A stretch of 64,000 bases of DNA from Micromonospora fulviviridis (GTDB lineage Bacteria > Actinomycetota > Actinomycetes > Mycobacteriales > Micromonosporaceae). A program made the position numbers and the translations under genes. The DNA lies in NCBI RefSeq assembly GCF_014648395.1, contig NZ_BMRA01000010.1, positions 186,001 to 250,000 of the forward strand. Reading direction: 5' to 3'. Shown piece by piece: positions 53,878 to 62,944 of this stretch (within the stretch, counting starts at the first letter, position 1; every line of letters starts with the position of its first letter). The notes under the pieces are model-generated. The model had not been told where the DNA came from and ran no database searches. It saw only the letters and a list, made by a program, of their open reading frames with translations.

Positions 53878-54510
53878 ATGGGCAGGCTCGTCGTGACGGA
53901 GTTCGTGACGCTGGACGGGGTGGCGCAGGCGCCGGGGGAGCCCGACGAGGACCGCGCCGGCGGCTTCACCCACGGCGGGTGGCAGGCGCCGTTGCTGGAC
54001 CACGAGTCGGGCGCCGCGATGTTCGCGCAGGCCAGCAGCATGGACGCGTTGCTGCTGGGCCGCCGGACCTACGAGATCTTCGCCAACTACTGGCCGACGG
54101 CCCCCGCCGAGATCCCCTTCACCGGGCTGCTGAACCGGGTACCCAGGTACGTGGCGAGCCGCACCCTGCGCGAGCCGCTGGGATGGGCGGGTTCGAGGCT
54201 CCTCGGCGGCGACCTGGCCGAGGCCGTCGCCGGGCTCAAGGAGCGCCACGACGAGCTGCACGTGATCGGCAGCCTCGACCTGGTGCAGTCGCTGCTGCGC
54301 CTCGGCGTCGTGGACCGCCTGAACCTGTGGCTCTACCCGCTGACGCTCGGCAGCGGCAAGCGGCTCTTCGCGGGGGGCACCGTCCCGGCGGCGTTCCGGC
54401 TCACGGAGTCGGTCACCCACGCCACCGGCGCGCTCCAGTTGACGTACGAGACGGCCGGTAGCCCGACCTACGGCAACCTCGCGCACCCGGCCCAGGGCCG
54501 GGACGGTTGA
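53878..54510 (+). CDS. Dihydrofolate reductase-like / RibD C-terminal domain protein
   Basis: Encodes 210 residues from ATG 53878 with GGGAGGAG six bases upstream. LVVTEFVTLDGVAQAPGEPD opens the fold; ALLLGRRTYEIFANYWPT and LHVIGSLDLVQSLLRLGVVD are the NADPH-site segments. Same family as 3534-4127. Cytoplasmic NADPH-dependent reductase of unknown substrate. Confidence 0.87.
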   Translation: MGRLVVTEFVTLDGVAQAPGEPDEDRAGGFTHGGWQAPLLDHESGAAMFAQASSMDALLLGRRTYEIFANYWPTAPAEIPFTGLLNRVPRYVASRTLREPLGWAGSRLLGGDLAEAVAGLKERHDELHVIGSLDLVQSLLRLGVVDRLNLWLYPLTLGSGKRLFAGGTVPAAFRLTESVTHATGALQLTYETAGSPTYGNLAHPAQGRDG

Positions 54511-54577
54511 CCCGCGTCGTCCCGGGCGATCCCGGTGCCGTGAACGTGGGTCGGCACGAGGAAGCCGGACTGACCGG

Positions 54578-54820
54578 TCAGTTACTCGCCGCCGCCGACG
54601 CCGTGTCCCGGCCGCGACCCTCCGCGGCGCCGCGCAGGGCCGCCGCGTCCATGCCGTCGACGGCGACGGCGCCGTCCGCGCGGGCCCACGCATCGCTGGC
54701 GGGGGCCGCTCCCGCGGTACGACGCGCCGCGCGCACGACCGCCAACCCCACCGTCGCCGCCGAGAGGGACAACACCGCTGCCTGCAGCAGCCGGCCTCTC
54801 CTGCCACGTCCACGCTTCAC
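54578..54820 (-). CDS. Small membrane or exported protein of unknown function
   Basis: Encodes 80 residues from a GTG at 54820 with GAGGAGAG six bases upstream, which selects it over the in-frame ATG at 54859. A very basic start (KRGRGRRGR) is followed by one hydrophobic span (LLQAAVLSLSAATVGLAVV) and an Ala/Asp/Arg-rich tail. It looks like a single-pass membrane protein with most of it outside, or an exported protein. No family recognised. Confidence 0.5.
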   Translation of the reverse strand: MKRGRGRRGRLLQAAVLSLSAATVGLAVVRAARRTAGAAPASDAWARADGAVAVDGMDAAALRGAAEGRGRDTASAAASN

Positions 54821-55226
54821 GCCGATCTCTCCTCTCACCACCGGTGCCTCCGGTTCCATCGTGAAGGCGCGAGAGCGGCAGCGCCGGCACGTTCGGTGCA
54901 GTTGACACGTTCGGGCTGTTTCCGCCGGCGTGCCCGCACACCCGCCGCCCTGGCTCCCCACCTGGCCAGCGGACCCGCATAAGTCCCGCTCACGCGGGCA
55001 TTCCCCGATCGGCCCGAGGCGAATATCAGGCAGGGCGAGGAGTGGTCGGGTCATTCCTGCCGCAATTTCCCGTCGAGCAGTGGCAACAAATATTCGACGC
55101 CGCCTCCGCGGGCACGTCAACAGGCCCGATTCCGTCCTTCGGCAGTGGATTCGGGTCGCCTGGCGGGTAGCGCGGGGGAGCTTCCCGGCCGCGTCGGCGG
55201 CCGGGAGCGAGGGAGGGAGCAGGGCC
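54821..55226. other. Divergent intergenic region upstream of the DUF3618 operon
   Basis: About 400 bases with no supported gene. The part at 55020-55100 is relatively AT-rich, and CGAATAT (55020-55026) and ATATTCG (55090-55096) form a distant inverted pair of doubtful meaning. TTGACA at 54902-54907 has no matching -10. The promoters of the flanking genes should lie here but were not resolved. Confidence 0.4.
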
Positions 55227-55901
55227 ATGACGGCAACCAACCAGAGCCGCCCGCCAGGCGGCACCGGCGAGCAGGCCCGGCAGGAGGCTTCCCGGGTCGG
55301 CCAGGCCGCCGCGCAGACCGGTGGCAACGTCGCGCACGCCGCGACCGAGCAGGGCGGGCACGTGGCCGCCGAGGCGTGGCAACAGACCCGGAACCTGACC
55401 GGGCAGGCCACCACGCAACTGCGGGACCAGGCTCGGACCCAGCAGCACAGGGCCGCCGAGGGGCTGCGCGACCTCGGCCGCGGGCTCGGCTCGATGGCGG
55501 AGCGGAGCGGGGAGTCCGGCATGGCCGGCGAGGCGGTCCGGCGGGCGGCGGACGCCGCGCAGCGGGCCGCCGGGTGGCTGGACCAGCGGGAGCCCGGTGA
55601 GGTGCTGGACGAGGTGCGGGGGTACGCCCGGCAGCATCCGGGCACGTTCCTCGCCGGCGCCGTGGTGGCGGGTCTGCTGGTCGGCCGGCTCACCCGGAAC
55701 CTGACCGCTTCCGACGGGGCAGGCCCCGGCGCCCAGCCGGCCCAGCCCGCGCAGCCGGTGTCGACAGCGCCGCCGCCGTCCGGGCGGACGGTCGAGGCGC
55801 CGTACGCCGGAGAGCAGCCGTACACCGGGGTGGCCCGGGCGCAGAACGTGTCGCCCCCCGGCCGGCCGGAGCCGGAGGTCCCGGGCGGGGTGGCGCCGTG
55901 A
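55227..55901 (+). CDS. Ala/Gln-rich membrane-anchored protein of the DUF3618/holin-X operon
   Basis: Encodes 224 residues from ATG 55227 after GGGAGGGAGC. The first 150 residues are Ala/Gln/Arg-rich and should form long amphipathic helices (AAAQTGGNVAHAATEQGGHV). One membrane span follows near 150-165 (GTFLAGAVVAGLLVGRL), then a Pro-rich tail. Proteins like this commonly sit ahead of holin-X and DUF3618 genes in actinomycetes; their role is unknown, with cell-envelope stress suggested by context only. The stop overlaps the next GTG by four bases. Confidence 0.75.
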   Translation: MTATNQSRPPGGTGEQARQEASRVGQAAAQTGGNVAHAATEQGGHVAAEAWQQTRNLTGQATTQLRDQARTQQHRAAEGLRDLGRGLGSMAERSGESGMAGEAVRRAADAAQRAAGWLDQREPGEVLDEVRGYARQHPGTFLAGAVVAGLLVGRLTRNLTASDGAGPGAQPAQPAQPVSTAPPPSGRTVEAPYAGEQPYTGVARAQNVSPPGRPEPEVPGGVAP

Positions 55902-56293
55902 GTGCCCCGGAGAAGGAGCGGAGTCAGGCCTCCGTCGGCGAGCTGCTGGGCGAGGTGACCCGGGATCTCTCGACGTTGGTCCGCCAGGAGGTCGAGCTGG
56001 CCAAGGCGGAGCTGCGCGAGGAGGCGAGCCAGGCCGGCAAGGCCGGCGGGATGTTCGGCGGGGCGGCGCTGGCCGGCTTCCTGGCCGTGCTGTTCGTGTC
56101 GTACGCGGTGTGGTGGGGCCTGTCGAACGTGATGGACGAGGGCTGGGCCGCGCTGATCGTGGCGGTCGTCTGGGCGGTCGTCGCTGCCGTCCTTCTCGCC
56201 AGCGCACGGACGAAGATGCGGCAACTCCGTGCGGTCCTGCCCCGGACGAAACAGACCGCGCGGGAGATGCCGCAGGCCATGCGAGGCCGGTGA
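55898..56293 (+). CDS. Actinobacterial holin-X / DUF1469-type phage-holin-family protein
   Basis: Encodes 131 residues from a GTG at 55898. The N-terminal helix SVGELLGEVTRDLSTLVRQE followed by VELAKAELREEASQAGKAGG is diagnostic of the family. Two membrane spans (AALAGFLAVLFVSYAVWWGL and AALIVAVVWAVVAAVLLAS) come after it. Despite the name these are chromosomal envelope proteins, not lysis proteins. Middle gene of a three-gene operon, 22 bases before the DUF3618 gene. Confidence 0.88.
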   Translation: MSAPEKERSQASVGELLGEVTRDLSTLVRQEVELAKAELREEASQAGKAGGMFGGAALAGFLAVLFVSYAVWWGLSNVMDEGWAALIVAVVWAVVAAVLLASARTKMRQLRAVLPRTKQTAREMPQAMRGR

Positions 56294-56315
56294 CCGAGCC
56301 AGGAGGGAGTGGGTC

Positions 56316-56912
56316 ATGTCCAACGATCCGGACCGGATCCGATCAGAGATCGAGAACACCCGGAGCGAATTGAGCAGCGACGTGGATGCGTTGACCGACA
56401 AGGTGAACCCGCGTCGGATCGCCGGGGAGCGCGTCGGGCAGGCACGCGGCGCGCTGACCCGGGCCAAGGAGAAGGTGATGGGCGCGCAGATGGACGGGCA
56501 CAGCGTCGGCCAGCGGATGTCCCAGGCCACCGGTTCGGTCCGGGACGAGGCGCGGTCACTCGGGCAGCAGTCCCGGGACCAGGCACAGGGCAACCCGCTC
56601 GCAGCCGGCCTGATCGCCTTCGGCGCCGGACTGCTGGTCTCCTCGCTGATCCCGCCCAGCCGTCCCGAGCGGCAGTGGGCGGGGCAGGCCCGGGGCATGG
56701 TCGGTGAGCACTCCGCCGGGCTGCGCCAGCAGGCGAGCCAGGTCGGCCACCAGCTCCGGGACAACCTGCGGGAGCCCGCGCAGCAGGCGGCCCAGTCGGT
56801 GCGGTCCACCGCCACCCAGGGCGCGTCCGCCGTCCGGGACCAGGGCCGGTCGGCCGTCCACCAGGTGCAGGACGAGACGCACGCGGCCGCCGACGACCTT
56901 CGGCGCCGTTGA
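56316..56912 (+). CDS. DUF3618-domain membrane protein
   Basis: Encodes 198 residues from ATG 56316 with AGGAGGGAG upstream. The DUF3618 signature DRIRSEIENTRSELSSDVDA and LTDKVNPRRIAGERV is at the N terminus. One hydrophobic segment near residues 95-115 (LAAGLIAFGAGLLVSSLIPP) precedes a long Gln/Ala/Arg-rich helical tail. Function unknown. Third gene of the operon; a long hairpin follows it. Confidence 0.88.
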   Translation: MSNDPDRIRSEIENTRSELSSDVDALTDKVNPRRIAGERVGQARGALTRAKEKVMGAQMDGHSVGQRMSQATGSVRDEARSLGQQSRDQAQGNPLAAGLIAFGAGLLVSSLIPPSRPERQWAGQARGMVGEHSAGLRQQASQVGHQLRDNLREPAQQAAQSVRSTATQGASAVRDQGRSAVHQVQDETHAAADDLRRR

Positions 56913-56981
56913 GCCGGTCGAACGGGTCAAGCCGCCAGATCCACCACGTCTCAGGACGGCTTCGGTCCTGGCTCCGTCCCG

Positions 56982-57032
56982 CCGCGTGAGCGCGGTCCGC
57001 TGTCCACCGGGCGGCGGACCGCGCTCACGCGG
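56982..57032. terminator. Very long perfect hairpin between convergent genes
   Basis: Nineteen bases at 56982-57000 pair perfectly with 57014-57032 around a 13-base loop. It ends one base before the stop codon of the minus-strand cupin gene and follows the DUF3618 operon, so it can terminate both. Confidence 0.7.
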
Positions 57033-57539
57033 TCAGGCGGGGGCCTCGTACTGGTCGTGGCGGGCGTACAGCGCGGTCCACTCCTGCTCGGTGAGGTGGC
57101 GGCCGGTGGCGACGATCTCGGCCAGTTCCCGGAAGTACGGCTCGCGGGGTGCGCCCGGCGTGAACAGGACCAGCATCGACGCCGCGAGCCCCGAGTTGTT
57201 GGCGAAGGCGTGGATGCCGCCGGGTGGCACGTACAGGTAGTCGCCGGGCCCGGTGTCGATCCACCGGTCGCCGGTGAGCAGGGAGACCGTTCCGTCGAGG
57301 ATGAAGAACGACTCGGCGAACGTGCGGTGGTAGTGGCCGCGGGGCGTGGTGTCGGCCGGCGGTGTGGCAGCCATGTCCCACCGGTAGAGGCCGAACGCGC
57401 CGTCGGTGGTCGCCCCGGTGGCCAGGTGACCCACCGTGGTGCGGCTTCCGATCACCAGATCGGGCGGCGCGTCCGCCGCCCGGAAGGTGGCGCTCAGCGC
57501 GCCCGTGCGGCCGGAGTACCGGGGCGGGGGATAGGACAC
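57033..57539 (-). CDS. Cupin-domain protein
   Basis: Encodes 168 residues. The cupin barrel has the first metal motif in GHYHRTFAESFFILDGTVSL (His, His, Glu) and the second in GDYLYVPPGGIHAFANNSG (His). A divalent metal is therefore likely bound. It may be an isomerase, a dioxygenase or a sensor. Transcribed alone and divergent from the winged-helix gene region. Confidence 0.83.
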   Translation of the reverse strand: MSYPPPRYSGRTGALSATFRAADAPPDLVIGSRTTVGHLATGATTDGAFGLYRWDMAATPPADTTPRGHYHRTFAESFFILDGTVSLLTGDRWIDTGPGDYLYVPPGGIHAFANNSGLAASMLVLFTPGAPREPYFRELAEIVATGRHLTEQEWTALYARHDQYEAPA

Positions 57540-57943
57540 GGTGGCTCACCTCGGCGGATCGTCGGTCTCGTCGGACCCGACCCTACGAGGGCGACCGGCC
57601 GGTCGGGCAGGGCCAATTCCCCGTCGTACCGCTGGGCCGATGCGGGTTGCGCGCGCCGCACGGGCCGCCGGAGAAATTGACGTCAGTAATCTTCTCGACG
57701 GCTGTTGCGGTGCCGTTAACGGCTATACCAATCATCGGTGAGCGGCTATATGATCGCGGTCAGCAGACCATCAACGCCTCACCACGGAACGCAGGTCCAG
57801 CACGCCCTTCCCGGCCGACCCGCAGGTGTCCGCAACCACCCACGCCTGGCGGCCGCGTGCGACCACCTGCGCGGCATCGGCGCGCGTTATCGCCCGGGCT
57901 GCGCACCAGCCTCACGAAAGGGTGGGAAACGGAAGGGCGAGTG
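57540..57943. other. Intergenic region upstream of a winged-helix gene
   Basis: About 400 bases with no convincing gene. The part near 57660-57760 is clearly more AT-rich than the rest and repeats CGGCTATA twice (57719-57726 and 57743-57750). TATGAT at 57749-57754 could be a -10; a good -35 was not found. A similar TATGATCG occurs at 63097-63104 upstream of the paralogous regulator. Confidence 0.4.
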
Positions 57944-58429
57944 ATGACAGGGAACGCGTCCTTGGTCATTGGCATCGCGTCCTCGGCGGCGGAACGCCGG
58001 CAGCTCGCCCAACTGCTCGGCGGCACCGAGGCGTTCCTGATCGTCTCGAGCGTCCACCAGGCACGACGGTTCCTCGATCTGGTCCGCCGCCCCGCGGACG
58101 CTCCCGCCGCCCCCGACGCGGTCGCGCCGGCCGGCCCGCCCGTGCCCGGGCTGGACATCGACTCCGACCGGCGCGTCCTGCGCTGGCGGGAGCGGGAGGT
58201 CGGGCTGACGCCGCTGGAGCACGACCTGCTGGTCTGCCTCACCGGCACACCCGGCGAGGTGTGGACCTACGCGCGGCTGCACCGTGCCGTGTGGGGCAAC
58301 GACCATCTGGGACGCGGCTCCGACGTGCACTCGGTGGTGCGCCGGGTCCGGCGCAAGCTCGGCCGGCTGGGCGCGGCGCCGACGATCCAGGCGGTACGGG
58401 GTGTGGGCTTCCGCCTCGCGTCGTCCTGA
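57944..58429 (+). CDS. Winged-helix (OmpR/PhoB-type) regulator with degenerate N-terminal domain
   Basis: Encodes 161 residues from ATG 57944. Residues 1-45 (SLVIGIASSAAERRQLAQLL, then AFLIVSSVHQARRFL) look like a shortened receiver without a phosphorylatable aspartate. Residues about 70-160 form an OmpR-type winged helix (REVGLTPLEHDLLVCLTG, WTYARLHRAVWG, HSVVRRVRRKLGRLG, IQAVRGVGFRL). A paralogue lies at 63242-63808, and the two flank the large secreted protease. An atypical, phosphorylation-independent regulator is likely. Confidence 0.83.
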   Translation: MTGNASLVIGIASSAAERRQLAQLLGGTEAFLIVSSVHQARRFLDLVRRPADAPAAPDAVAPAGPPVPGLDIDSDRRVLRWREREVGLTPLEHDLLVCLTGTPGEVWTYARLHRAVWGNDHLGRGSDVHSVVRRVRRKLGRLGAAPTIQAVRGVGFRLASS

Positions 58430-58474
58430 GCGTTCCCGGCGCCGCCCGCGCCCCTGCAGGGCCGCCGACGCGGC

Positions 58475-58508
58475 TCGGCCCGCCCGGTGGGGACACCGGG
58501 CGGGCCGA
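58475..58508. terminator. Strong hairpin between convergent genes
   Basis: TCGGCCCGCCCGGTG at 58475-58489 pairs perfectly with CACCGGGCGGGCCGA at 58494-58508 around GGGA. It lies between the winged-helix gene and the protease stop. Confidence 0.65.
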
Positions 58509-58531
58509 ACCTCTGGCACGGCGATCAGTGG

Positions 58532-61500
58532 TCAGCAGCGGATGGGTGACAGGGTGAAGTCCTCCACGGTGGGCGTGGCGGTGCTGATCCTCGCCTGACG
58601 GGTCTGGGGCTTCCAGCCGTCCTTCGCGACGATGATGGTGAGCGGGTTGTTGCGCCGGTCCATCCAGTAGGCGTACCTGCCGTCGGCGTCGGTGGCGAAC
58701 GTCCAGGACATCGCCCACGAGTCGACCTGGACGACCGCGCCGGGCAGCGGCGCCGTGGCGCCCTGGCAGCTCGTGCCCGAGACGGTGCCCATCAGCTTGC
58801 CCCAGGTGGTCGGCGGCTGCGCGACCATGGTGACCGCCACCGGCGCCACGGTGTACGGCGTGTTCTCCTTGATCGCGACCGACGCCGAGTAGGTGCCGGG
58901 CTGGTCCACGTTGGCGGTCATGCCGACCGTCACCGTGACCTTCTCACCCGGCGCGAGGGTGACCTTCGACTTGTCGACGGTCAGCCAGCTGACGTCCGCC
59001 GGCCCCTCGGCGCACTCCTCGAAGCCGGGCAGCACCTCGCTGTCCTTCGTGGCGGTGAAGCCGCCCGAGGAGCCGCCGACCTTGTAGAAGCCGCAGGCCG
59101 CGCCACCGCGGTAGCGGGGGGCGTTGGCGTTGGGCAGGTTCGCCCACGAGTCGGTCGCCGGGTCGTACGCGAAGCCGGCGTTGGTGATCGCCCCGCCCTG
59201 CGAACCACCGACGACCAGGAGCTTGCCGTTCGCGACGGCGAACGAGCTGGCCCAGTTGTCGGCCGGCGCGTCCGCGACGGCGGTCCAGGCGTTGGCGCCG
59301 GGGTCGAAGGCGTAACTGGCCTTCTGCGAGGTGGTGCCGTCGTTGCCGCCGGTGCAGTAGACGGTGCCACCGATCTCGCCGCAGGACAGGAACGCCACCG
59401 ACTTCGGATAGTTGGGCAGGGTCTCCCAGGTGTCGGCGCCCGGGTCGTACCGGACCACCGAGTTGGACATCGGCAGGCAGCTTGCCGTGGTGCAGCCGCC
59501 GACGGCGTACAGCTTGCCGTCCGCGACGGCCTGGCCGGCGGCGGCCCGCGGCGCGGGGTTGTCCGCCTTCCTGGTCCAGGTGTTGGCCGCCGGGTCGTAC
59601 GACCAGGTGGTGCCGTCCGGACCGGAGGCGCCCCAGCCGCCGGTGGCGATGATCCTGCCGTCGACGACCCCGACCGTCATGGCGTTGCGCGCGCCGGGAA
59701 GGTCGGCGACGGCCGTCCAGTTCTGGGCGATCGGGTCGTACGCGTAGTTCTTCGCGCTGGACGCCGTGCCGTCACCGCCGGCGATCGAGTAGACCTTGCC
59801 GTCGAGGTTCACCACCCGGTTGTCCATCACGTTGGCCGGGTAGTTGGCGATGCCCGTCCAGGGCGCCGCCTGCGGGCCGGCCGGCGTGGCGACGGCCGCG
59901 GTGGCCGACTTGCCGGACGGGCGCGCCGCGAACGACGTCGGGGCGGTGAGCCGCTGCGCCGGCGCACCGGTCGACCCGAGCAGTTCCTGCTCGGACAGCC
60001 GGGACCCGTCGGCCCGCTGCAGCACGAAGCCGCCGTCGCGTTCGGTGAACTCGACGGTGACGGGCGCCCCGCCGGTGTTGGTCACCGTGAAGGTCTTGTT
60101 GACCTTGCCGGTGGGCATCCGGACCGTGCCGGTCACCGATGCCGGCTGCACCGCCAACCGACCCGCGGCCAGCTGGAAGTTCGCCGCCGTCGCCCAGTCG
60201 GTCTCGACGTCGACCTGCTTGGTCTGGCTCACGTAGTTGCCGGCCCGGGCGGTGAACGGATGGGCGCCGGTCAGCGACGAGAACATCCAGTAGAAGCCGT
60301 CGGCCAGTTCGGTGTCGTCCGGCGTCGCCACCGTGGTGGCCTTCTCCGCCGGGCGGTCGTCGCTGGTGACGGTGGCGCCGTTGACGTATCCGTTGTCGTT
60401 GCGGTCCCGCACGTGTCCCAGCACCAGGCCGCCGTCGAGCGGCTTGCAGATGATCCGGCTGCCGATCAGCACGTTGTCGACCTGCCACCACCATTCCCAG
60501 GAGGCGTCGTAGTAGTGGAACCGGACCCGGACCTGCGCCTGGCCGGCGGCCTGCGGGATGGGCACCTCGGTCACCCTCGGCCCCCGGACGTCGGCCGCCT
60601 GCCGGAGCACGTTGCTCCAGGTGGTGCCGCCGTCCAGGCTGAGGTCGACGTCCGCGCGGTCGGAGTTCAGCCAGTTGTAGTCCTGGTTGAACCGGATCAC
60701 CGGCGTGGCGACGTCGGTCAGGTCGACGACCGGGCTGACCAGCGAGGTGTCCTGCCGCCCGCCGCTGCCGTAGTCGTCGCTGTCGATGATGGCGAACCGG
60801 CCGGCACCGCCGGTCAGGTTGCCCCGCTCACCGCTGTCGGTGAACTTCCAGACCTGGCCGGTGCCGGCGTTGTCGACCACGGACCAGCCCTCGGGCACGG
60901 TGTCCCCGTCGAAGGTCTCGTACTCGCCGTCGGAGCTGTTGGTGTAGCCGGGCGCCGTGGTGCACGCGGCGGAGTCGGCCGGTACGGCGATGTTGCTGGT
61001 GACGTTGCCGGAGCCGACCACCACCTCCTTGGTCACGCTCTGGTAGCCCGGGTACCGCGACTCGACCTTGAGGCGGTAGGTCGCCCCGGCCGGGAGCTTG
61101 AGGCTGTAGCGGCCATTGGCGGGCGTGGTGTGGTCGGAGACCGGCAGGCCGTCGACGCTCACCTTCGCGTAGAGCGGCCAACCGTGGCCGGAGCCGTCGG
61201 TGACCTGGCCGCCGACTGTCACGCTCGGCACCGCCGTCAGCGCGACGTCGAGGGTCGTGGTCGCGTTCGTGGTGACCGTCGCGGACAGCGTCCTGCTCTG
61301 GTAGCCGAACGCCGAGACGGCGACCTGGTAGTCGCCGGCCAGCAGCAGCGACGAGTACGTCCCGTCGGCGCCGGTGGTCAGCGAGCGGGTCGCCGCGCCG
61401 GTCAGGGCGACGGTGGCGCCGGCGATCGGGGCGCCGGTGCCCGCGTCGGTCACCTTGCCGGCCAGGGTGCCGTTGTCGCCGATCGGGGCGGCGTTGAGCA

Positions 61501-62944
61501 GCGCGAGCGCGTCCAGCCGGCCCTCGCCGTAGACGCTGTTGTCGTCCGTGCTGCCGCCGCACTGGGTGTCGGCCTTGTCCACCGCCGTGTTGTCCAGCAG
61601 CGCGCGGGTCGCCGCGACGTCGCCGACCAGGGTGGGTGCCGCCGACCAGAGCAGCGCGACCGCACCGGCGAGGTGCGGCGCCGCCATCGAGGTGCCGCTG
61701 TAGCTGGCGTACGAGTTGCCCGGGACGCTGGACCGGACGTTGACACCGGGCGCCGACAGGTTCGGCTTGATCTCGCCGTTCTGGCCGGTGCCGCGGGACG
61801 AGAAGCTGGCGATGTTGTTGTTGACGTCGTACGCGCCGGCCGAGTAGTTGCTGGACAGGCTGCCCGGCGAGCCGCTGGTCTGGCACGAGGGCCCGTTGTT
61901 GCCGTTGGACCAGGTGCCGAAGATGCCCGAGGCGGTCCAGGCGTCGGTCACGTCCTCCATGAACGGCTCGGTGGAGGGCAGCGTGGTGCCCCACGAGTTG
62001 TTGATGATGTTCGGCCGCTTGCTGGCGTCCGGGTTCTGCCCGTTGAGGTCGGTGGGCTCGAGCATCCACTGGCCGGAGGAGATCAGCGCGGCGTCGGTCG
62101 GGCAGCACCCGTTCGCGGCGATCCACTTGACCCCGGGGGCGACGCCGATCTGGTTGGCGCCGTCCGAGCCGGCCATGGTGCCCATCGTGTGGGTGCCGTG
62201 GCCGTCGGAGTCGCAGGGCGCGGTGGCACAGTCGCCGGCCGCGTCGAACCAGTTGTAGTCGTGGTCGAAGGTGCCGTCACCGTTGTTGCCCCGGTACGAG
62301 TTGACCAGCGCCGGGTGGTCGAACTGCACGCCGCTGTCGATGCTGGCCACCGTGATGCCGGCGCCCTTGACGCCGTACTGGGACCAGACGTCGTCGGCGT
62401 TGATGTTCGCGATGCCCCACTCCAGGGCGTTGACGGACTTCTCGTCGGTGCCCTCGGTGACCTCGGGCAGCTTGTACTCCGTCGGGGCGTACAGGCCGTC
62501 CACCTCGGCGTGGGCGGCGAAGTTCTGGGCCATGGTGAGGGAGCCGCCGCTGACCTTGATGGCGTTGGTCGCCCAGAACGTCTGGTATTTCGTGCCCGAG
62601 CTGTCGAGTTCGGCGCGGATCCGGGCCTGGCTCTCGGCGGCGGTCTTCTTCAGTGCGTCCGCGACGGCGGCGCCGCGCTTCACCCAGTCCTTGTCCGCGG
62701 CGGCCTTGGCGAGGTCGGCCCGGTCCCTGAAGTGGATCCAGAAGTCGCCCTCGCTCTTGCCCTGAAGCTGCCGGGTGAGCTCGGGGCGGATCTTGTCGCC
62801 GGACGTGGCGCCGGTTCCCGTTCCGGTCTGCGCAGCCTGTGCGCCGGTTCCCGTGGCGGCCAGGCCGGTCGCGGCGAGGACCAGGGCCGCGCCGGCGCTC
62901 ACCAGCCGGTCGGCCAGGCCCCTCCTGTGTGGACGTCTCAGCAT
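58532..62944 (-). CDS. Giant secreted subtilisin-family (S8) serine protease with kelch and carboxypeptidase-regulatory-like domains
   Basis: Encodes 1,470 residues from ATG 62944, with GGAGGAGG eight bases upstream; the longer frame to 63028 is not needed. Residues 1-38 are a signal peptide (LVLAATGLAATGTGAQA) and about 45-170 an inhibitor-like prodomain. The catalytic triad is Asp near 202 (VASIDSGVQFDHP), His near 250 (DGHGTHTMGTMAG) and Ser near 418 (SGTSMAAPHLAGAV). Two carboxypeptidase-regulatory-like beta domains follow (about 483-648). A MAM/immune-inhibitor-like jelly-roll is at about 660-835, six kelch-type repeats at about 1015-1300, and a final regulatory-like domain at 1385-1461. 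It should act outside the cell on proteins. Flanked by two paralogous regulators. Confidence 0.9.
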   Translation of the reverse strand: MLRRPHRRGLADRLVSAGAALVLAATGLAATGTGAQAAQTGTGTGATSGDKIRPELTRQLQGKSEGDFWIHFRDRADLAKAAADKDWVKRGAAVADALKKTAAESQARIRAELDSSGTKYQTFWATNAIKVSGGSLTMAQNFAAHAEVDGLYAPTEYKLPEVTEGTDEKSVNALEWGIANINADDVWSQYGVKGAGITVASIDSGVQFDHPALVNSYRGNNGDGTFDHDYNWFDAAGDCATAPCDSDGHGTHTMGTMAGSDGANQIGVAPGVKWIAANGCCPTDAALISSGQWMLEPTDLNGQNPDASKRPNIINNSWGTTLPSTEPFMEDVTDAWTASGIFGTWSNGNNGPSCQTSGSPGSLSSNYSAGAYDVNNNIASFSSRGTGQNGEIKPNLSAPGVNVRSSVPGNSYASYSGTSMAAPHLAGAVALLWSAAPTLVGDVAATRALLDNTAVDKADTQCGGSTDDNSVYGEGRLDALALLNAAPIGDNGTLAGKVTDAGTGAPIAGATVALTGAATRSLTTGADGTYSSLLLAGDYQVAVSAFGYQSRTLSATVTTNATTTLDVALTAVPSVTVGGQVTDGSGHGWPLYAKVSVDGLPVSDHTTPANGRYSLKLPAGATYRLKVESRYPGYQSVTKEVVVGSGNVTSNIAVPADSAACTTAPGYTNSSDGEYETFDGDTVPEGWSVVDNAGTGQVWKFTDSGERGNLTGGAGRFAIIDSDDYGSGGRQDTSLVSPVVDLTDVATPVIRFNQDYNWLNSDRADVDLSLDGGTTWSNVLRQAADVRGPRVTEVPIPQAAGQAQVRVRFHYYDASWEWWWQVDNVLIGSRIICKPLDGGLVLGHVRDRNDNGYVNGATVTSDDRPAEKATTVATPDDTELADGFYWMFSSLTGAHPFTARAGNYVSQTKQVDVETDWATAANFQLAAGRLAVQPASVTGTVRMPTGKVNKTFTVTNTGGAPVTVEFTERDGGFVLQRADGSRLSEQELLGSTGAPAQRLTAPTSFAARPSGKSATAAVATPAGPQAAPWTGIANYPANVMDNRVVNLDGKVYSIAGGDGTASSAKNYAYDPIAQNWTAVADLPGARNAMTVGVVDGRIIATGGWGASGPDGTTWSYDPAANTWTRKADNPAPRAAAGQAVADGKLYAVGGCTTASCLPMSNSVVRYDPGADTWETLPNYPKSVAFLSCGEIGGTVYCTGGNDGTTSQKASYAFDPGANAWTAVADAPADNWASSFAVANGKLLVVGGSQGGAITNAGFAYDPATDSWANLPNANAPRYRGGAACGFYKVGGSSGGFTATKDSEVLPGFEECAEGPADVSWLTVDKSKVTLAPGEKVTVTVGMTANVDQPGTYSASVAIKENTPYTVAPVAVTMVAQPPTTWGKLMGTVSGTSCQGATAPLPGAVVQVDSWAMSWTFATDADGRYAYWMDRRNNPLTIIVAKDGWKPQTRQARISTATPTVEDFTLSPIRC

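Noticed and set aside
55020..55096. CGAATAT/ATATTCG distant inverted pair as an operator
   Set aside because: The arms are 63 bases apart and the region is simply AT-richer; no supporting repeat.
55898..56293. Holin-family protein as a sign of a prophage
   Set aside because: This chromosomal holin-X family regularly accompanies DUF3618; no integrase, capsid, terminase or lysin gene is nearby.
54578..56815. 745-codon minus-strand frame
   Set aside because: It is antisense to the DUF3618/holin operon, whose genes have motifs and good ribosome sites. Only the final 80 codons (GTG 54820) have independent support.
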